From an uncultured Lachnospiraceae bacterium (lineage in GTDB: Bacteria > Bacillota > Clostridia > Lachnospirales > Lachnospiraceae): a stretch of DNA of 64,000 bases. The translations under genes were made by a program, and so were the position numbers. Each line of letters begins with the position of its first letter. Position 1 is the stretch's first letter. Shown here in pieces: positions 24,523-34,240 of the stretch. The stretch lies in the NCBI GenBank assembly GCA_947632515.1, contig CANRPO010000007.1:50079-114078 (forward strand), given 5' to 3'. Below the pieces are notes generated by a model, which worked only from the letters and a program-made list of their open reading frames with translations, did not search any database and was not told where the DNA came from.

Positions 24523-24708
24523 TCAAGCTCTCTCAACTTTTCCGGATCTTAAGCAGCGCGTGCAGACGTGCAGTTTCTTGTTTGCTCCATTGACCTTACA
24601 CATAACATTCTTGACATTAGAATGCCAGATCCTGTTCGATCTTCTATGAGAATGGCTTACGTTGCTGCCGAAATGAGCGCCCTTACCACAAATATCACAT
24701 TTAGCCAT
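24523..24708 (-). CDS. rpmB: 50S ribosomal protein L28
   Basis: A 61-residue L28 of the zinc-binding type: M-A-K-C-D-I-C-G-K-G at the start and C-T-R-C-L-R-S-G-K-V near the end form the four-Cys ribbon, with N-x-V-S-H-S-H-R-R-S-N-R-x-W between. ATG 24708 has GGAGG immediately upstream. It is divergent from the Asp23 gene, the arrangement also seen around yloU/yloV in other Firmicutes. Confidence 0.95.
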   Translation of the reverse strand: MAKCDICGKGAHFGSNVSHSHRRSNRIWHSNVKNVMCKVNGANKKLHVCTRCLRSGKVERA

Positions 24709-24743
24709 CTTTGCACCTCCTTTGTCATTCACACAATACTTGT

Positions 24744-24772
24744 ATAATAGCAGAAAGTAATTCGGAATGCAA
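24744..24772 (-). promoter_or_regulatory. Sigma-A promoter for rpmB
   Basis: On the minus strand TTGCAT (24772-24767), 17-base spacer, TATTAT (24749-24744). The leader to ATG 24708 is about 30 bases. Confidence 0.6.
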
Positions 24773-24809
24773 GCAAAAATTTTTTATTCCCTTTTTCGGC
24801 GTCACGGGT

Positions 24810-24815
24810 TATAAT
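24810..24815 (+). promoter_or_regulatory. -10 element for the Asp23-FakA genes
   Basis: TATAAT at 24810-24815, 35 bases upstream of the Asp23 start. The matching -35 region is poor, so it is a tentative promoter. Confidence 0.4.
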
Positions 24816-24849
24816 ATCAGTGTATATTCAGATAATAAGGAGGCGCCTT

Positions 24850-25209
24850 ATGAAAGTTTCTTCGATGGACACGCACATGGGAAATATTTCGATCGATCAG
24901 GACGTCATCGCGCAGTACGCGGGCACGGTCGCGATGGAATGTTTCGGCGTGGTCGGCATGGCTAACATGAATGTCAGGGACGGTCTTGTCAGACTGCTCA
25001 AGAAGGACAGCATGACACGCGGCATTCAAGTGATCTTAAACAATAATAAACTGACGCTCAATTTTCACATCGTTGTCTCCTACGGCGTGAGCATACTCGC
25101 CGTGGCGGACAATCTGATCAGCAGCGTCAAATACAAGGTGGAAGAGTTTACGGGAATAGAAGTGGAAAAAATGAACATCTACGTTGAAGGTGTGAAAGTG
25201 ATTGACTGA
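24850..25209 (+). CDS. Asp23/Gls24-family protein (YloU-like)
   Basis: A 119-residue Asp23/Gls24 envelope-stress family protein. Characteristic I-S-I-D-Q-D-V-I-A-Q-Y-A-G-T-V-A-M-E-C-F-G-V-V-G-M and the later N-F-H-I-V-V-S-Y-G-V-S-I-L-A-V-A-D-N-L, V-E-E-F-T-G-I-E-V and N-I-Y-V-E-G-V. No membrane segment. ATG 24850 has GGAGG at 6 bases. As in B. subtilis yloU-yloV it precedes the FakA-like kinase gene. Confidence 0.88.
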   Translation: MKVSSMDTHMGNISIDQDVIAQYAGTVAMECFGVVGMANMNVRDGLVRLLKKDSMTRGIQVILNNNKLTLNFHIVVSYGVSILAVADNLISSVKYKVEEFTGIEVEKMNIYVEGVKVID

Positions 25210-25223
25210 GGGAGGACAGTGAG

Positions 25224-26909
25224 GTGGTTTCAAATACGATCGATGCCGGCAGTATGGCTAAGTTATTCCTTGCCGGCGCCAAGAATCTTGAGAGCAGAAA
25301 AGAGTGGATCAACGAGTTGAACGTTTTCCCGGTACCGGACGGGGACACGGGAACCAACATGACAATGACGATCATGTCCGCAGCGAAGGAAGTCGCCGCG
25401 CTGTACGACATGGGCGATCTCGATATGCAGTCGCTGTGCAAGGCGATCTCCTCCGGCTCTCTGCGCGGGGCCAGGGGCAACTCGGGCGTCATCCTGTCCC
25501 AGCTGTTCCGTGGATTCACGAAATGTGTCAAGGAATATGACAAGATCACGATCCCGGTGCTTGCAGACGCCTTCGACAAGGCTGTGGAGACGGCTTACAA
25601 GGCCGTTATGAAACCAAAGGAGGGCACCATTCTGACCGTCGCCAAGGGCGCTGCGATCAAGGCCAGGGAGCTTGCCGACAGCGGGGCCGAGGACATGGCG
25701 GACTTCTTAAAACAGATCATCGACCGGGCGGAGGATGTGCTGGCTCAGACGCCCGAGATGCTGCCTGTGTTGAAACAGGCGGGCGTCGTGGATTCCGGCG
25801 GGCAGGGGCTGGTGCTTGTATTGCAGGGCGTGTACGACGCGTTCCTGGGCAAAGAGGTGGACTTCACGCTGGGTGAGACCGTATCGGCGCCGACAGGCAG
25901 GAGCGCGGGCGCGAACATGGAGGCGCAGGCAAACGCCGACATCAAATTCGGCTACTGCACCGAGTTCATTATTATGCTGAACAAAGTGTTCAACATCAAG
26001 GCGGAACTGGATTTCAAGGCCTATTTGGAGTCCATCGGAGACTCCATCGTGGTGGTGGCGGACGAGGACGTGGTCAAGGTACATGTACATACCAACGATC
26101 CCGGTCTGGCCATCCAGAGAGCGCTCAAGTACGGCGCGCTCTCCAATATGAAGATCGACAACATGCGCCTGGAACATCAGGAGAAACTCTTCAAGATGTC
26201 GCAGAAGGAGGAGCAGCCTCCCGAACCGCGCCGTGAGAAACAGCCGCGCAAAGAGGTCGGCTTTATCGCCGTATCCGTGGGCGACGGCATCAACGAGATC
26301 TTCCGGGGCCTGGGCGTGGACCACATCATTGAGGGCGGCCAGACGATGAATCCCAGCACGGAGGATATGTTAAATGCCATCGAGCAGGTCAATGCGGACA
26401 ACATCTTTATCCTGCCGAACAACAAGAATATCATTCTGGCGGCGAATCAGGCGCAGGCCATGGTCAAGGACAAGACGATCACCGTCATTCCCACGAAGAC
26501 GGTCCCGCAGGGGATCACGGCCGTCATCAACTATGTGCCCGACATGACGGTGGAGGAGAACGCCGAGACGATGACCGCGGAGATAAGGAACGTTGCCACC
26601 GGGCAGGTCACCTATGCGGTCAGGGATACCAACATCGACGACAAGGAGATCAAACAGGGGGATTTCATGGGGATCGGCGATGCCGGCATCCTCTCCGTGG
26701 GCAGCGCCATCCCGGAAGTCACGATGGAAATGCTCGACGAGATGATGTCGGACGACGCGGAGCTGATCAGCATCTACTACGGCGACGAGATCACCGACGA
26801 GGATGCGGAGAGTCTGCGCGCCCGCGTGGAGGAGAAGTACGGCTCCTGCGATATCGAACTGCAGTACGGCGGACAGCCGATCTACTACTATATCATTTCT
26901 GTTGAGTGA
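25224..26909 (+). CDS. fakA: Fatty acid kinase catalytic subunit (FakA/YloV, DAK2 domain)
   Basis: A 561-residue protein. The N-terminal DhaL/DAK2 ATP-binding domain has N-E-L-N-V-F-P-V-P-D-G-D-T-G-T-N-M and G-A-R-G-N-S-G-V-I-L-S-Q-L-F-R-G. A middle linker domain carries Y-C-T-E-F-I-I, and a C-terminal DegV-like domain has N-P-S-T-E-D-M-L-N-A-I and I-L-P-N-N-K-N-I. FakA phosphorylates fatty acids presented by FakB (DegV family) proteins, feeding exogenous fatty acids into phospholipids; a DegV protein is encoded at 29.1 kb. The GTG start has GGAGG at 8 bases and lies just after the Asp23 gene. Confidence 0.88.
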   Translation: MVSNTIDAGSMAKLFLAGAKNLESRKEWINELNVFPVPDGDTGTNMTMTIMSAAKEVAALYDMGDLDMQSLCKAISSGSLRGARGNSGVILSQLFRGFTKCVKEYDKITIPVLADAFDKAVETAYKAVMKPKEGTILTVAKGAAIKARELADSGAEDMADFLKQIIDRAEDVLAQTPEMLPVLKQAGVVDSGGQGLVLVLQGVYDAFLGKEVDFTLGETVSAPTGRSAGANMEAQANADIKFGYCTEFIIMLNKVFNIKAELDFKAYLESIGDSIVVVADEDVVKVHVHTNDPGLAIQRALKYGALSNMKIDNMRLEHQEKLFKMSQKEEQPPEPRREKQPRKEVGFIAVSVGDGINEIFRGLGVDHIIEGGQTMNPSTEDMLNAIEQVNADNIFILPNNKNIILAANQAQAMVKDKTITVIPTKTVPQGITAVINYVPDMTVEENAETMTAEIRNVATGQVTYAVRDTNIDDKEIKQGDFMGIGDAGILSVGSAIPEVTMEMLDEMMSDDAELISIYYGDEITDEDAESLRARVEEKYGSCDIELQYGGQPIYYYIISVE

Positions 26910-26923
26910 GACAGAAGAACCTG

Positions 26924-26968
26924 ATCCCCGGCAACAGACGCCTTGCGCGCGGTTGTCGGGGATTTTTT
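26924..26968 (+). terminator. Rho-independent terminator between fakA and recG
   Basis: ATCCCCGGCAAC (26924-26935) pairs with GTTGTCGGGGAT (26952-26963), including one G-U, then UUUUUU to 26968. The recG ribosome binding site follows at once, so recG expression may depend on partial read-through. Confidence 0.75.
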
Positions 26969-26980
26969 GAGGAGAGCCCT

Positions 26981-29026
26981 ATGGAGATCACAGTGCTCAA
27001 AGGTATCGGTGACAAGACCGCCGGCCTTTTTCACAAGCTGCATATCGACACTGCGGAAGAGCTGACGCATTACTATCCGCGGGATTACGAAAGCTTCGCG
27101 GCGCCAACGGGGCTCGCGGAAGCTGCTTTGGACGAGATCGCCGCAGTCTCCGGGCAGATCCGCGGCAATGTGGCGACCAGACACGTCAGGGGTCTGAGCA
27201 TCACCACCTTCGAGGCGGTATGCGCAGACGGCGTGCTGCACCTGACCTACTTTAACATGCCCTATCTGAAAAACAGCCTGAAAAAAGACGCGCGGTATGT
27301 TTTCCGCGGCGTCCTGCGAAAGAAGGGCAGCCGCTATGTGATGGAGCAGGCGAAGATGTACAAGCCGGAGGAGTACGGTGAGATGGCGGGCAAGCTGCTC
27401 CCGCTCTACTCTGTCACGAAGGGCTTGAGCAGCAACACCGTCGCCAAAGCCGTGCGGCAGGCGCTCTCAGCCGTCGATCTCTCGGAGGATTATCTGCCCG
27501 GGGAGATCCGGTCGGCGGAGAACTTTTACCCGTATGAGGAGGCCCTTAAGCAGATCCATTTCCCCGAGAGCCGCGACACGCTTATAAAAGCGAGGGAACG
27601 TCTCGTGTTCGACGAGTTTTTGCTCTTTATTCTGATGGTTCGCAGGATGAAGGACGACAACGCGGGGCTTACAAACGGTTGCCCGATGATCGAGGTGGCT
27701 GAGACTGCCCGGCTGATCGAGGCGCTGCCCTACAGGCTGACAAACGCGCAGCAGAAGGTTTGGGGCGAGATCCGAAATGACCTCGCCTCCACGCATACCA
27801 TGAATCGTCTGATCCAGGGAGACGTGGGCTCCGGCAAGACCATTCTGGCCTTTCTCGCGCTCGTCATGTGCGCCGCCAACGGCTATCAGGGGGCGCTGAT
27901 GGCCCCCACGGAAGTTCTGGCAGCCCAGCACTACGAGACATTGCGGCAGATGAAAGAGCGCTATCATCTGCCGATCCGTCCCGTACTGCTGACGGGTTCT
28001 ACCTCCGCGAAAGACCGCCGCCTCATCTGCGAACAGATCGAGAATGGCGAGGCGGACGTGGTTCTCGGAACGCACGCGCTCATACAGGACAGAGTGACTT
28101 ACCGCAGGCTGGCTCTTGTGATCACCGACGAGCAGCACCGTTTCGGCGTCAGACAGCGGGAAAGTCTGGCTAAAAAGGGACGGGATGTTCACGTTCTCGT
28201 CATGAGCGCGACGCCGATCCCGCGAACGCTGGCCATTATCCTCTACGGCGATCTGCATATCTCCGTGTTGGACGAAGTGCCCGCAAACCGCCTGCCGATC
28301 AAAAGCTGTGTCGTGAACGCCTCCTATCGGGACACCGCCTACCGCTTTATCGAAAAAGAAGTCGCCGCGGGCAGACAGGCATATGTGATCTGTCCGATGG
28401 TGGAGGAGGGCGACATGGAGGAGCTGGAGAACGTCGTCTCCTACACGGCGAAGCTCCGGGAAAAACTCGATCCTTCCGTTCAGGTCGCCTCTCTGCACGG
28501 CAAGATGAAAGCGGCCGAAAAGAACCGGATCATGGAGGCTTTCGCCGCGAAACAGATCGACGTGCTCGTCTCCACCACCGTGATCGAGGTCGGCATCAAC
28601 GTGCCGAACGCCACCGTGATGATGGTGGAGAACGCGGAGCGTTTCGGTCTGGCGCAGCTCCACCAGTTACGCGGCCGTGTGGGGCGCGGCAGCGAGCAGT
28701 CCTACTGTATCTTCATGAGCGGCAGGGATAACCCCGAGACGATGGCGCGGCTGAAGATCCTGAATGAGTCGGAGGACGGCTTTTACATTGCCTCGCAGGA
28801 TCTGAAACTGCGTGGGCCCGGCGATCTGTTCGGCATCAGACAGAGCGGCGATCTGCGGTTCGAGCTGGCGGATATATTTCAGGACAGCGCGCTGTTACAG
28901 AAAGCGTCGGTCTGGGCTGACAGGCTGCTTGCACGGGAGGCTTTGACGACGGGTGAAATATACGCGCCGCTCAGGAAACGATTAGAGAAAGCTGTCACAA
29001 ATGAGGTTGACTTTAGAACTATCTAA
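26981..29026 (+). CDS. recG: ATP-dependent DNA helicase RecG
   Basis: A 681-residue superfamily 2 helicase that remodels stalled forks and Holliday junctions. N-terminal wedge domain; helicase motifs L-I-Q-G-D-V-G-S-G-K-T (Walker A), A-P-T-E-V-L-A-A-Q-H, D-E-Q-H-R-F-G-V (DEQH box), M-S-A-T-P-I-P-R-T-L, S-T-T-V-I-E-V-G-I-N-V-P-N-A and Q-L-H-Q-L-R-G-R-V-G-R-G. The end has the usual G-P-G-D-L-F-G-I-R-Q-S-G TRG-like region. ATG 26981 has GAGGAG upstream. The order rpmB-asp23-fakA-recG is conserved in Firmicutes. Confidence 0.96.
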   Translation: MEITVLKGIGDKTAGLFHKLHIDTAEELTHYYPRDYESFAAPTGLAEAALDEIAAVSGQIRGNVATRHVRGLSITTFEAVCADGVLHLTYFNMPYLKNSLKKDARYVFRGVLRKKGSRYVMEQAKMYKPEEYGEMAGKLLPLYSVTKGLSSNTVAKAVRQALSAVDLSEDYLPGEIRSAENFYPYEEALKQIHFPESRDTLIKARERLVFDEFLLFILMVRRMKDDNAGLTNGCPMIEVAETARLIEALPYRLTNAQQKVWGEIRNDLASTHTMNRLIQGDVGSGKTILAFLALVMCAANGYQGALMAPTEVLAAQHYETLRQMKERYHLPIRPVLLTGSTSAKDRRLICEQIENGEADVVLGTHALIQDRVTYRRLALVITDEQHRFGVRQRESLAKKGRDVHVLVMSATPIPRTLAIILYGDLHISVLDEVPANRLPIKSCVVNASYRDTAYRFIEKEVAAGRQAYVICPMVEEGDMEELENVVSYTAKLREKLDPSVQVASLHGKMKAAEKNRIMEAFAAKQIDVLVSTTVIEVGINVPNATVMMVENAERFGLAQLHQLRGRVGRGSEQSYCIFMSGRDNPETMARLKILNESEDGFYIASQDLKLRGPGDLFGIRQSGDLRFELADIFQDSALLQKASVWADRLLAREALTTGEIYAPLRKRLEKAVTNEVDFRTI

Positions 29027-29090
29027 AAGTAATATGTTATAGAAAGAGATCTATCACATCAAATACGAGACGGAGAATCAATAGGAAGAT

Positions 29091-29957
29091 ATGGCAAAGA
29101 AAATAGCGATCGTCACAGACAGCAACAGCGGCGTCACGCAGACACAGGCCAAAGAACTCGGCCTCCATGTGCTCCCCATGCCCTTTATGATCGACAATGA
29201 GCTCTTTTACGAGGACATCACGCTGACGCAGAAGGAATTCTATGCCCGCCTCAAAGAGGGCGCGGACGTGGTCACGAGCCAGCCCACGCCCGACTCGGTC
29301 ATGAAACTGTGGGACAATCTGCTAAAGGACTATGACGAGATCGTCCACATCCCCATGTCCAGCGGGTTGAGCGGCTCCTGCCAGAGCGCGGCGGTTCTGG
29401 CGAGAGACTACGGCGGCAAGGTACAGGTCGTCAACAACCAGCGGATATCCGTCACGCAGAGACAGTCGGCGTTAGATGCGCTGGCCCTCGCGGAGCGCGG
29501 TATGGACGCGGCGCAGATCAAGGATTTTCTGGAACGGGACAAATTCAACTCCAGCATCTACATCATGCTGGATACGCTCTACTACCTGAAAAAGGGCGGC
29601 AGGATCACCCCCGCGGCCGCAGCGCTGGGCACGATCTTAAAACTGAAACCGGTACTGCAGATCCAGGGCGACAAGCTGGACGCCTTCGCCAAAGCCAGAA
29701 CCGTCTCGCAGGGAAAATCCATCATGATGAGCGCCATCCGGGCGGACATGGAGAAACGGTTCGGCGGCGCAGACAAAGACAATATATGGCTGCAGATCGC
29801 CTACAGCTACGACCGCGAGGCCGCACTTCTGCTGAAACAGGAAGTACAGGAGCATTTTCCGGGGTTTGACATCCATCTGGATCCCCTGTCTTTGAGTATC
29901 GCCTGCCATATCGGACCGGGATCGCTTGCAGTCGCGTGCTGCAAGAAAATCAAATGA
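29091..29957 (+). CDS. DegV family protein (fatty-acid-binding FakB-type)
   Basis: A 288-residue DegV protein binding a fatty acid in its two-domain fold. Family marks: I-A-I-V-T-D-S-N-S-G-V-T at the start, T-S-Q-P-T-P-D-S-V, I-P-M-S-S-G-L-S-G-S-C-Q-S-A and L-Y-Y-L-K-K-G-G-R-I-T-P-A, plus H-I-G-P-G-S-L-A at the end. It likely presents acyl chains to the FakA-like kinase encoded 2 kb upstream, with recG in between. AGGAAG precedes the ATG. Confidence 0.9.
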   Translation: MAKKIAIVTDSNSGVTQTQAKELGLHVLPMPFMIDNELFYEDITLTQKEFYARLKEGADVVTSQPTPDSVMKLWDNLLKDYDEIVHIPMSSGLSGSCQSAAVLARDYGGKVQVVNNQRISVTQRQSALDALALAERGMDAAQIKDFLERDKFNSSIYIMLDTLYYLKKGGRITPAAAALGTILKLKPVLQIQGDKLDAFAKARTVSQGKSIMMSAIRADMEKRFGGADKDNIWLQIAYSYDREAALLLKQEVQEHFPGFDIHLDPLSLSIACHIGPGSLAVACCKKIK

Positions 29958-30077
29958 CAGATCAAATAATGATACTTTGCGAGAAGATGATACGGTTGCC
30001 CGGAATGTCCGCATGTGATGTTCCGGTGCAACTTCATTTCTTTTCATGCCTTATATTCTATCGAGAGAGAGAAATTT

Positions 30078-31505
30078 ATGACGCAGTATACATCTACAAA
30101 TGACGAGAGAGAGTCAAAACTGCAGCGGGAGTACATGGACAGAGCCGCCGTGTATGTGGCCGAACTTGGACAGCGCCTCGGGCGCAGGCCGCGGTGCTGC
30201 GTCACAACTTTCGGCTGTCAGATGAACGCCAGAGATTCCGAGAAACTGCTGGGCATACTGACGCAGATCGGCTACGAATCCGTGGAGGCCGAGGAGGACG
30301 CTGACTTCGTGATCTACAACACCTGCACGGTGCGCGACAACGCCGACCGGCGCGTCTACGGCAGACTCGGTTTTCTGGGCAGCCTGAAGAGCAAAAAGCC
30401 TCACATGAAGATCGCGCTGTGCGGCTGTATGATGCAGGAGGCAGGCGTTGTCGAGAAGATTCGGAAAAGCTACCGTTTCGTAGACCTGGTTTTCGGGACG
30501 CACAATATCTTTAAATTTGCCGAGCTGATGGTGACCATGTTCGAAAACAGGGAGATGATCGTCGACATCTGGCAGGAGACGGACAAGATCGTCGAGGAAC
30601 TCCCTGTCAGCCGCAAATATCCCTACAAATCGGGCATCAATATCATGTTCGGATGCAATAATTTCTGCAGTTACTGTATTGTGCCTTACGTGAGAGGGCG
30701 CGAGCGCAGCAGGGATCCAAAGGAGATCCTCAGGGAGATCGAACGTCTGGCGGACGACGGCGTGGTGGAAGTGATGCTGTTGGGCCAGAACGTCAATTCC
30801 TACGGCAAGAGCCTCCCGGAGCCCATATCTTTTGCACGGCTCCTCCGGGAGGTGGAACAGATCGACGGTCTGAAACGGATCCGTTTCATGACGTCCCACC
30901 CGAAGGATCTCTCCGACGAGCTGATCGAGGTCATGCGGCGCTCCGACAAGATCTGCCGCCATCTGCATCTGCCCCTGCAGTCCGGCTCCGACCGCATCCT
31001 GCGGGCCATGAACAGGCGCTATACCAAGGATCAATACCTGGCGCTCACAGAGAAACTCAAACGCGCCATGCCGGACATCGCCATCACCACGGATCTCATC
31101 GTGGGTTTCCCCGGAGAGACCCCGGAGGATGTGGACGAGACCATCGACGTGGTCCGAAGGGTCCGCTACGACAACGCCTTCACTTTTATCTACTCCAAGC
31201 GCACCGGCACTCCCGCCGCGGCGATGGAGAACCAGGTGCCGGAGGCGGTCGTCAGAGAAGGGTTTGACAGACTTCTGAAGGTCGTGCAGGACACCGCCAG
31301 GGAGAGGGCGGCGCTCTTAAAGGGACGCGTGATGGAGGCGCTGGTGGAAGAGGTGAACGAGCAGGACCGCTCTCTCATGACAGGGCGGCTCTCCAACAAC
31401 ATGCTCGTCCACTTCCCAGCGGACGAAAGCCAGATCGGAAGACTGGTAAAGGTGTCGCTTGACGAGTGCCGCGGATTCTATTATACGGGGCGCATCGTCC
31501 CATAA
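30078..31505 (+). CDS. miaB: tRNA-2-methylthio-N6-dimethylallyladenosine synthase
   Basis: A 475-residue radical SAM methylthiotransferase that adds the 2-methylthio group to i6A37. UPF0004 domain with T-T-F-G-C-Q-M-N-A-R-D-S-E, N-T-C-T-V-R-D-N-A and L-C-G-C-M-M-Q; radical SAM motif F-G-C-N-N-F-C-S-Y-C (C-x3-C-x2-C); V-G-F-P-G-E-T-x-E-D-V; C-terminal TRAM domain. ATG 30078 follows GAGAGAGAA. It complements miaA at 36.1 kb, which makes the i6A substrate. Confidence 0.95.
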   Translation: MTQYTSTNDERESKLQREYMDRAAVYVAELGQRLGRRPRCCVTTFGCQMNARDSEKLLGILTQIGYESVEAEEDADFVIYNTCTVRDNADRRVYGRLGFLGSLKSKKPHMKIALCGCMMQEAGVVEKIRKSYRFVDLVFGTHNIFKFAELMVTMFENREMIVDIWQETDKIVEELPVSRKYPYKSGINIMFGCNNFCSYCIVPYVRGRERSRDPKEILREIERLADDGVVEVMLLGQNVNSYGKSLPEPISFARLLREVEQIDGLKRIRFMTSHPKDLSDELIEVMRRSDKICRHLHLPLQSGSDRILRAMNRRYTKDQYLALTEKLKRAMPDIAITTDLIVGFPGETPEDVDETIDVVRRVRYDNAFTFIYSKRTGTPAAAMENQVPEAVVREGFDRLLKVVQDTARERAALLKGRVMEALVEEVNEQDRSLMTGRLSNNMLVHFPADESQIGRLVKVSLDECRGFYYTGRIVP

Positions 31506-31538
31506 AAAGGCGGGTTATCCCGCTTGGAAAGACGGTTG

Positions 31539-34190
31539 ATGACTATGGCTGAACTTACTCCCATGATGCAGCAGTATCTGGATACGAAAAAGGACTATCA
31601 GGATTGTATTCTCATGTATCGCCTGGGTGATTTCTACGAAATGTTTTTCGACGACGCCCTTCTGGCCTCCAAGGAGCTGGACATCACGCTGACCGGCAAG
31701 AGCTGCGGACAGGAGGAACGCGCGCCCATGTGCGGCGTCCCGCACCACGCGCTGGAGGCGTATCTGGGCAAGCTGGTGTCAAAGGGCCATAAGGTGGCGA
31801 TCTGCGAGCAGATGGAGGACCCGAAGACCACGCGGGGGATCGTCAAGCGCGAAGTGGTGCGCATCGTGACGCCGGGTACGAACCTAAACTTACAGTCCAT
31901 GGAGGAGACGAAAAACAATTATCTCATGTGCGTCGTCTATTTTCCCGGCAAGATCGGGATCTCTGTGGCGGACGTCACCACGGGGGACTACTATCTGACG
32001 GAAGTGGAGGATATTCGCAAGCTGCAGGACGAGATCAACAAGTACGAGCCTTCCGAGATCATCTGCAACGAGCCGTTCCCGGTCAGCGGCTATGACATCG
32101 AGGATCTGAAAAACCGCCTGAACATCACCCTCTATTCCCTCGCAGCCCGCTATTTTGACGAGGATGCCTGCCGCAGGGCACTGATGGGACACTTTCATGT
32201 CAACACGCTTTCCGGGCTTGGCATTGAGGACTTTCCCTCGGGCATGATCGCTGCAGGCGCGCTCTTACAGTATCTGTATGAGACGCAGAAGACCTCCCTG
32301 GCCCATTTTACGCATCTGTACCCCTATCTGACGAGCAAGTACATGCTTCTGGACAGCTCCACAAGGCGCAATCTGGAGCTGACGGAGACGCTGCGGGAGA
32401 AACAGAAGACCGGGTCTTTGCTCGGCGTGCTGGACCGCACGAAGACCGCCATGGGCGGCAGACTCCTGCGCAAGTACATCGAGCAGCCGCTGATCGACAG
32501 GGAGAAGATCGAGAGACGTCTGGACGCCGTCGAGGCGCTGTGCAGGCAGAGCGTTGACCGGGACGAGCTCAGAGAGTACCTGACCTCCATCTACGACATG
32601 GAACGGCTGCTGGGGAGAGTCAGCTACAAGACCGCGAATCCGAGAGATCTGATCGCCCTCAAGAACTCCCTCGCCGTGCTGCCGCCCATCAAGACGGTGC
32701 TGAGCGATTTAGACGCGCCGCTTTTGCAGGAGATCAACGAACACATGGACGCGCTGGAGGACATCTGTCTTCTGATCGACAGCTCCATTGTGGAGGAGCC
32801 GCCCATCTCCATCCGGGACGGCGGCATAATCAAGCCCGGGTTCAACGAAAACATCGACGCTCTCAGAAACGCCAAGACGGACGGCAAGAACTGGCTCGCC
32901 TCGCTGGAGGAGGAGGATCGGGAGCGCACAGGCATCAAAAATCTGCGCATCAAATATAATAAGGTGTTCGGTTACTATTTCGAAGTGACAAACTCTTACC
33001 GGGACCTTGTGCCCGACGACTATATCCGCAAACAGACCTTAGCCAACGCGGAGCGCTATACCACACCGCGCCTGAAGGAGCTGGAGGACGCCATTCTGAA
33101 CGCGGAGGATAAACTCTCCACGCTGGAATACGACATGTTCTGCGAGATCCGGGACGCCATTGCCGCCCGGATGGAGCGCATACAGCAGACGGCCGGAAGT
33201 ATCGCCAGACTCGACGTGTACGCCTCCCTGTCCTATGTGGCGGAGCGCAACCGCTATGTGCGCCCGACTCTCAACGGGAGAGGGGTGATCGACATCAAGG
33301 ACGGCAGACACCCCGTGGTGGAACGCATGCTCAAAAACGACATGTTTATCGCCAACGACACTTATCTGGACAACCAAAAACATTGTATTGCGGTGATCAC
33401 CGGCCCTAACATGGCCGGCAAATCCACCTATATGCGGCAGACCGCCCTGATCGTCCTGATGGCGCAGATCGGCTCCTTCGTCCCCGCAGGCAAAGCGGAC
33501 ATCGGCATTGTAGATCGGATCTTTACGCGCGTGGGCGCCTCTGACGATCTGTCCAGCGGACAGTCCACCTTCATGGTGGAGATGAGCGAAGTGGCCAACA
33601 TTTTAAGAAACGCCACGTCGGACAGCCTGCTCATTCTGGACGAGATCGGCAGGGGGACGTCCACCTTTGACGGACTCAGCATCGCCTGGGCGGTCATCGA
33701 GCATATCAGCAACCGCAAGATACTGGGCGCCAAGACGCTGTTCGCCACACATTATCACGAACTGACCGAGCTGGAAGACAAAATGGACAATGTGAACAAC
33801 TACTGCATCGCCGTGAAGGAGAAGGGCGACGACATCGTTTTCCTGCGCAAGATCGTCAAGGGCGGCGCGGATAAGAGCTACGGCATTCAGGTCGCAAAAT
33901 TAGCCGGCGTGCCGGACATGGTCATCGACCGCGCCAAGGAGATCGTGGAGCAGTTGAGCGATAACGACATCATCGAGAAAGTGCAGAACATCGAGGTCAA
34001 TGTCAAGAGCGAGCGGCATAAGCCGGTCAGGTACGACGAGGTGGATCTGGAACAGATGTCTCTCTTTGACACGGTCAAAGACGAGGACGTCCTCAAAGAG
34101 CTGCAGGAGATCGACGTGAGCAACCTGACGCCTGTGGAGGCGTTAAACACGCTATACCGCCTGCAGAACAAGCTGAAAAACCGCTGGTGA
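31539..34190 (+). CDS. mutS: DNA mismatch repair protein MutS
   Basis: An 883-residue MutS1. Mismatch-recognition domain with G-D-F-Y-E-M-F-F-D-D-A (the F-x-E wedge), clamp and lever domains, and the ABC-type ATPase: G-P-N-M-A-G-K-S-T-Y-M-R-Q-T-A (near residue 622), L-I-L-D-E-I-G-R-G-T-S-T-F-D-G and F-A-T-H-Y-H-E-L. ATG 31539 with GGAAAG at 7 bases is favoured over an upstream TTG. mutS, mutL and miaA are nearly contiguous. Confidence 0.97.
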   Translation: MTMAELTPMMQQYLDTKKDYQDCILMYRLGDFYEMFFDDALLASKELDITLTGKSCGQEERAPMCGVPHHALEAYLGKLVSKGHKVAICEQMEDPKTTRGIVKREVVRIVTPGTNLNLQSMEETKNNYLMCVVYFPGKIGISVADVTTGDYYLTEVEDIRKLQDEINKYEPSEIICNEPFPVSGYDIEDLKNRLNITLYSLAARYFDEDACRRALMGHFHVNTLSGLGIEDFPSGMIAAGALLQYLYETQKTSLAHFTHLYPYLTSKYMLLDSSTRRNLELTETLREKQKTGSLLGVLDRTKTAMGGRLLRKYIEQPLIDREKIERRLDAVEALCRQSVDRDELREYLTSIYDMERLLGRVSYKTANPRDLIALKNSLAVLPPIKTVLSDLDAPLLQEINEHMDALEDICLLIDSSIVEEPPISIRDGGIIKPGFNENIDALRNAKTDGKNWLASLEEEDRERTGIKNLRIKYNKVFGYYFEVTNSYRDLVPDDYIRKQTLANAERYTTPRLKELEDAILNAEDKLSTLEYDMFCEIRDAIAARMERIQQTAGSIARLDVYASLSYVAERNRYVRPTLNGRGVIDIKDGRHPVVERMLKNDMFIANDTYLDNQKHCIAVITGPNMAGKSTYMRQTALIVLMAQIGSFVPAGKADIGIVDRIFTRVGASDDLSSGQSTFMVEMSEVANILRNATSDSLLILDEIGRGTSTFDGLSIAWAVIEHISNRKILGAKTLFATHYHELTELEDKMDNVNNYCIAVKEKGDDIVFLRKIVKGGADKSYGIQVAKLAGVPDMVIDRAKEIVEQLSDNDIIEKVQNIEVNVKSERHKPVRYDEVDLEQMSLFDTVKDEDVLKELQEIDVSNLTPVEALNTLYRLQNKLKNRW

Positions 34191-34240
34191 TCCCGGGGAG
34201 GGACCGGCTGTGGCAGGAAGCAAAGACAAAGGATGATAAA

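Noticed and set aside
27467..28663. 398-residue antisense frame across recG
   Set aside because: Shadow frame in GC-rich coding DNA; recG motifs are complete on the plus strand.
31505..31530. Terminator between miaB and mutS
   Set aside because: GCGGG-TTAT-CCCGC is short and has no U run; miaB and mutS are more likely cotranscribed.
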